From Pseudomonadota bacterium (GTDB taxonomy: Bacteria > Myxococcota > UBA9042 > PHBI01), in NCBI GenBank assembly GCA_005772945.1, contig SXIE01000279.1, positions 1 through 8,678 of the forward strand: 8,678 nucleotides of DNA, read 5' to 3'. This document shows positions 6,628 through 8,678 of this stretch, piece after piece. The notes below the pieces were generated by a model. The model was not told the DNA's origin and made no database searches. It worked only from the letters and a program-made list of their open reading frames with translations. The number at the start of each line of letters is the position of its first letter. Position 1 is the stretch's first letter. The position numbers and the translations under genes are program-made.

Positions 6628-7917
6628 TTAGACGAACAGCCCCGCGACCGCCCCGCACATCATCCCGGCGACCGTCCCGCCGAGCATCGCGCGCACCCCG
6701 AGGCGCGCCAGATCCGCGCGCCGATCCGGCGCCATCACGCCGATCCCACCGAGCTGGATCCCGATGCTCGCGAAGTTCGCGAACCCGCAAAGCGCGTACG
6801 ACGCGATGGTCGCCGTGCGCGCCGTCAAGGGCGTCGCGCTTTGTTGGATGGTTCCCAGATCCATGTAGGCGATGAGCTCGGTCAGGGTGATCTTCTCGCC
6901 GAGCAGCATGCCGACGCGCAGCGCCTCGTCCGCCGGGACCCCCATCAACCACGCGAAGGGCGCGAAGAAATAGCCGAGGATGAGCTGCAGCGAGAGCTCG
7001 ACGTCGAAGAGGCCGCCGACCGCATGCAGCAAGGCGTTGAGCATCGTGACCACGGCGAAGAACACGAGCAGCATCGCCAGGATATTGAGGAAGAGCTGCA
7101 GCCCCTCGGTCGTGCCGCGTGTGAGCGCATCGATGCCGTTCACGTCGACCTTGGCGACCTCGATCTTCACGCCGCTCATGGTGACGGGCGTCTCGGTCTC
7201 GGGGACGAGGAGCTTGGCGACGGCCACCGCGGCCGGTGCGCTCATGAGCGTCGCGGTGACGAGGTGGCCGGCGATCCCGACGACCGGCACGACCGCGACG
7301 TAGATCGCCATCACCCCGCCGGCCGTGTTCGCGAAGCCGTTGACCATCACGGAGTGGAGCTCGGAGCGCGTCATCTTCGAGATGAACGGCTTGATGAGGA
7401 GCGGCGCCTCGGTCTGGCCGACGAAGATGTTCGCGGCGTTCGCGAGGCTCTCGGCGCCCGAGGTCCCGAGCGTGCGGTGCATGAGGCGCGCGAAGAGCCC
7501 GACGATGCGCTGCATGATCCCGTAGTGATAGGCGACCGTCATGAGCGCCGAGAAGAATATGACCGTCGGCAAGACCCAGAACGCGATCGTCTGGAGCGGC
7601 GGCGACATGTGCCCCTCGACGGTCGTGACGATGCGCGTGCCGTCGGCCGCGTACGTCGTGATGTCGTGCTTGATGACGCTCTGGAAGACGAAGTCCGAGC
7701 CCTTCTGCGAGAACGAGACGAGCTTGTTCACGGCCTTGTCGACGACGTCGAACGCGTCCTTCCCGATGTCGGGCAGGAGCACGAGCGCCGCCATGATGAA
7801 CATGAGACCGAGACCCCAAAAGACGGGTCGCCAGCTCACCTGACGCCGGTTGGTCGAGAAGAGCCAACAGAGGCCGATGAAGACGACGAGCCCGAGAGCG
7901 GCCTGCGCGCGGTCCAT
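6628..7917 (-). CDS. nupC: Concentrative nucleoside transporter, NupC/CNT family
   Basis: A 429-residue inner-membrane protein that imports nucleosides with a cation gradient (Na+ or H+). The CNT signatures are complete: VLPTVIFFSALMTVAYHYGIMQ (116-137), IFVGQTEAPLLIKPF (164-178, with the substrate-binding GQTE at 167-170), MTRSELHSVMVNGFANTAGG (182-201), Glu341 in LGEKITLTELIAY, and Asn381/Ser384 in LCGFANFASIGIQLGG. The last three match Glu332, Asn368 and Ser371 of the Vibrio cholerae CNT by motif. The start (MDRAQAALGLVVFIGLCWLFS) gives the usual short N terminus before TM1. A hydrophilic stretch at about 80-106, before the VLPT motif, looks longer than in typical bacterial members. Only GAGG, 1 nt before the ATG, resembles a ribosome site. 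The gene converges with the channel gene and diverges from apaH. Ion specificity cannot be read safely from the sequence. Confidence 0.95.
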   Translation of the reverse strand: MDRAQAALGLVVFIGLCWLFSTNRRQVSWRPVFWGLGLMFIMAALVLLPDIGKDAFDVVDKAVNKLVSFSQKGSDFVFQSVIKHDITTYAADGTRIVTTVEGHMSPPLQTIAFWVLPTVIFFSALMTVAYHYGIMQRIVGLFARLMHRTLGTSGAESLANAANIFVGQTEAPLLIKPFISKMTRSELHSVMVNGFANTAGGVMAIYVAVVPVVGIAGHLVTATLMSAPAAVAVAKLLVPETETPVTMSGVKIEVAKVDVNGIDALTRGTTEGLQLFLNILAMLLVFFAVVTMLNALLHAVGGLFDVELSLQLILGYFFAPFAWLMGVPADEALRVGMLLGEKITLTELIAYMDLGTIQQSATPLTARTATIASYALCGFANFASIGIQLGGIGVMAPDRRADLARLGVRAMLGGTVAGMMCGAVAGLFV

Positions 7918-7977
7918 GCCTCAGCGATAGCACGGTCTCCTGCGACCTGCACTCCGGCCCCATACGGTCGTCCGCGC

Positions 7978-8006
7978 CTGACGCCCGCGCCGAGATCGGC
8001 TACGAT
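7978..8006 (+). promoter_or_regulatory. Candidate sigma-70 promoter of apaH, possibly leaderless
   Basis: CTGACG (7978-7983) and TACGAT (8001-8006) are separated by 17 bp. Each matches the -35 or -10 consensus at 4 of 6 positions. The apaH ATG lies only 6 nt after the -10-like element, about where transcription would start, and no Shine-Dalgarno site precedes it. This fits a leaderless mRNA. No comparably good promoter was seen for the divergent nupC. Confidence 0.45.
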
Positions 8007-8012
8007 CCCCGC

Positions 8013-8678
8013 ATGGCCACCTACGCCATCGGCGACGTCCAAGGTTGCGCGCGCCCCCTCGAGCAACTGCTCGCGCGCATCGCCTTCGACCCCGCGCGCG
8101 ACCGCCTGTGGCTCGTCGGCGACCTCGTCAACCGCGGCCCCGATTCGCTCGGCGTCCTGCGCCTCCTCGTGCGCCTCGGGGACGCCGTCACGGCCGTCCT
8201 CGGCAACCACGACCTCCACGCCCTCGCGCGCGCCGCGGGTGTCGCCGAGCGCCGCGACGACGACACGCTCGAGCCCCTCTTCGCCGCCCCGGACCGCGAC
8301 GCCCTCCTTGCCTGGCTCGCGACCCGCCCCATCGCGCACACCGACGGCCAACACCTCATGGTGCACGCCGGCGTTCTGCCCGCGTGGGACGTCGCGACCG
8401 CGCTCGCTGAGGCCGCCCACGCCCAACGCATGCTCATGAAGCCCGGCTTCCTCGCCCGCTTCACGAGCCGCCCCCGTGCCGCCTGGCAACCGGGCCTCGA
8501 CCTCGTCACGCGCGCCGTCGCGGCCCTCGGCGTCTTCACGCGCGTGCGCTTCGTCGACCCCGCCGGCACGCCGGTCAGCGGCTCCGCCCCGCCCGAGGCG
8601 CGCCCGAGCCCGGGTGTCCCCTGGTTCGCGCATCCCGCCCGCAAGACCGCCGGCACGCCGCTCGTCGTCGGCCACTGG
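8013..8678 (+). CDS. apaH: Symmetrical bis(5'-nucleosyl)-tetraphosphatase, partial (3' end missing)
   Basis: 222 codons are open to the right edge; E. coli ApaH is 280 residues, so roughly 50-60 are missing. The enzyme splits Ap4A symmetrically into two ADP and controls dinucleoside polyphosphate alarmones and Np4-type RNA caps in the cytoplasm. The metallophosphoesterase motifs are in order: GDVQGC (7-12, Asp8), GDLVNRGPDS (36-45, Asp37), LGNHDLHAL (63-71, Asn65-His66-Asp67), MVHAGVLPAWD (116-126, His118) and VVGHW (218-222, His221) at the edge. The whole N terminus follows E. coli ApaH closely (MATY-IGDV-GC). The YGD-x-P segment of E. coli ApaH is replaced here by FTSRPRAAW (150-158), with one extra residue; metal ligands are unaffected. 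The start is fixed by the family's N terminus. The gene is divergent from nupC, 95 nt apart. Confidence 0.95.
   Translation, partial: MATYAIGDVQGCARPLEQLLARIAFDPARDRLWLVGDLVNRGPDSLGVLRLLVRLGDAVTAVLGNHDLHALARAAGVAERRDDDTLEPLFAAPDRDALLAWLATRPIAHTDGQHLMVHAGVLPAWDVATALAEAAHAQRMLMKPGFLARFTSRPRAAWQPGLDLVTRAVAALGVFTRVRFVDPAGTPVSGSAPPEARPSPGVPWFAHPARKTAGTPLVVGHW

Noticed and set aside
6841..8439. A 532-codon plus-strand frame crossing nupC and the start of apaH
   Set aside because: Its first part is a low-complexity Glu/Asp/His/Arg mirror of nupC, and the rest is an out-of-frame reading of apaH. Both true genes have complete family motifs.

Overview
High-GC bacterial DNA (roughly 70% G+C by eye, with G or C in most third codon positions). 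A Cys-rich, multi-domain, IPT/TIG-bearing lipoprotein plus a secreted protein of unknown family suggest a Myxococcota or other deltaproteobacterial-type genome. That placement is an inference from gene style only; there is no rRNA or marker gene here.

Layout. (1) Positions 1 to about 946, minus strand: the 5' part of a gene for an exported protein of unknown function, running off the left edge. (2) About 947-1123: a divergent intergenic region with a 12-bp imperfect inverted repeat near its left end. (3) 1124-4762, plus: a 1212-residue predicted surface lipoprotein with four IPT/TIG domains, a carboxypeptidase-regulatory-like domain, a Cys-rich segment and a beta-propeller-like segment. Its last codons and stop are partly duplicated just downstream (4747-4802). 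(4) 4840-5637, plus: exodeoxyribonuclease III. (5) 5641-6582, plus: a KirBac-type inward-rectifier potassium channel, starting 3 nt after the previous stop. (6) 6628-7917, minus: a NupC/CNT nucleoside transporter, convergent with the channel gene across a 10-bp hairpin. (7) 8013 to the right edge, plus: ApaH diadenosine tetraphosphatase, divergent from nupC and cut by the window end.

The genes do not form one pathway. The only tight pair is xth-kir. NupC (nucleoside uptake) and ApaH (dinucleoside polyphosphate breakdown to ADP) both concern nucleotides but are divergently placed, so a functional link is only a guess. I found no CRISPR array, tRNA, rRNA, insertion sequence, phage or toxin-antitoxin module, and no convincing new multi-gene system. 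The best leads are small: possible leaderless starts for apaH and perhaps xth, the 35-bp-period duplication at the lipoprotein gene's 3' end, and the unfamiliar domain combination of that lipoprotein.
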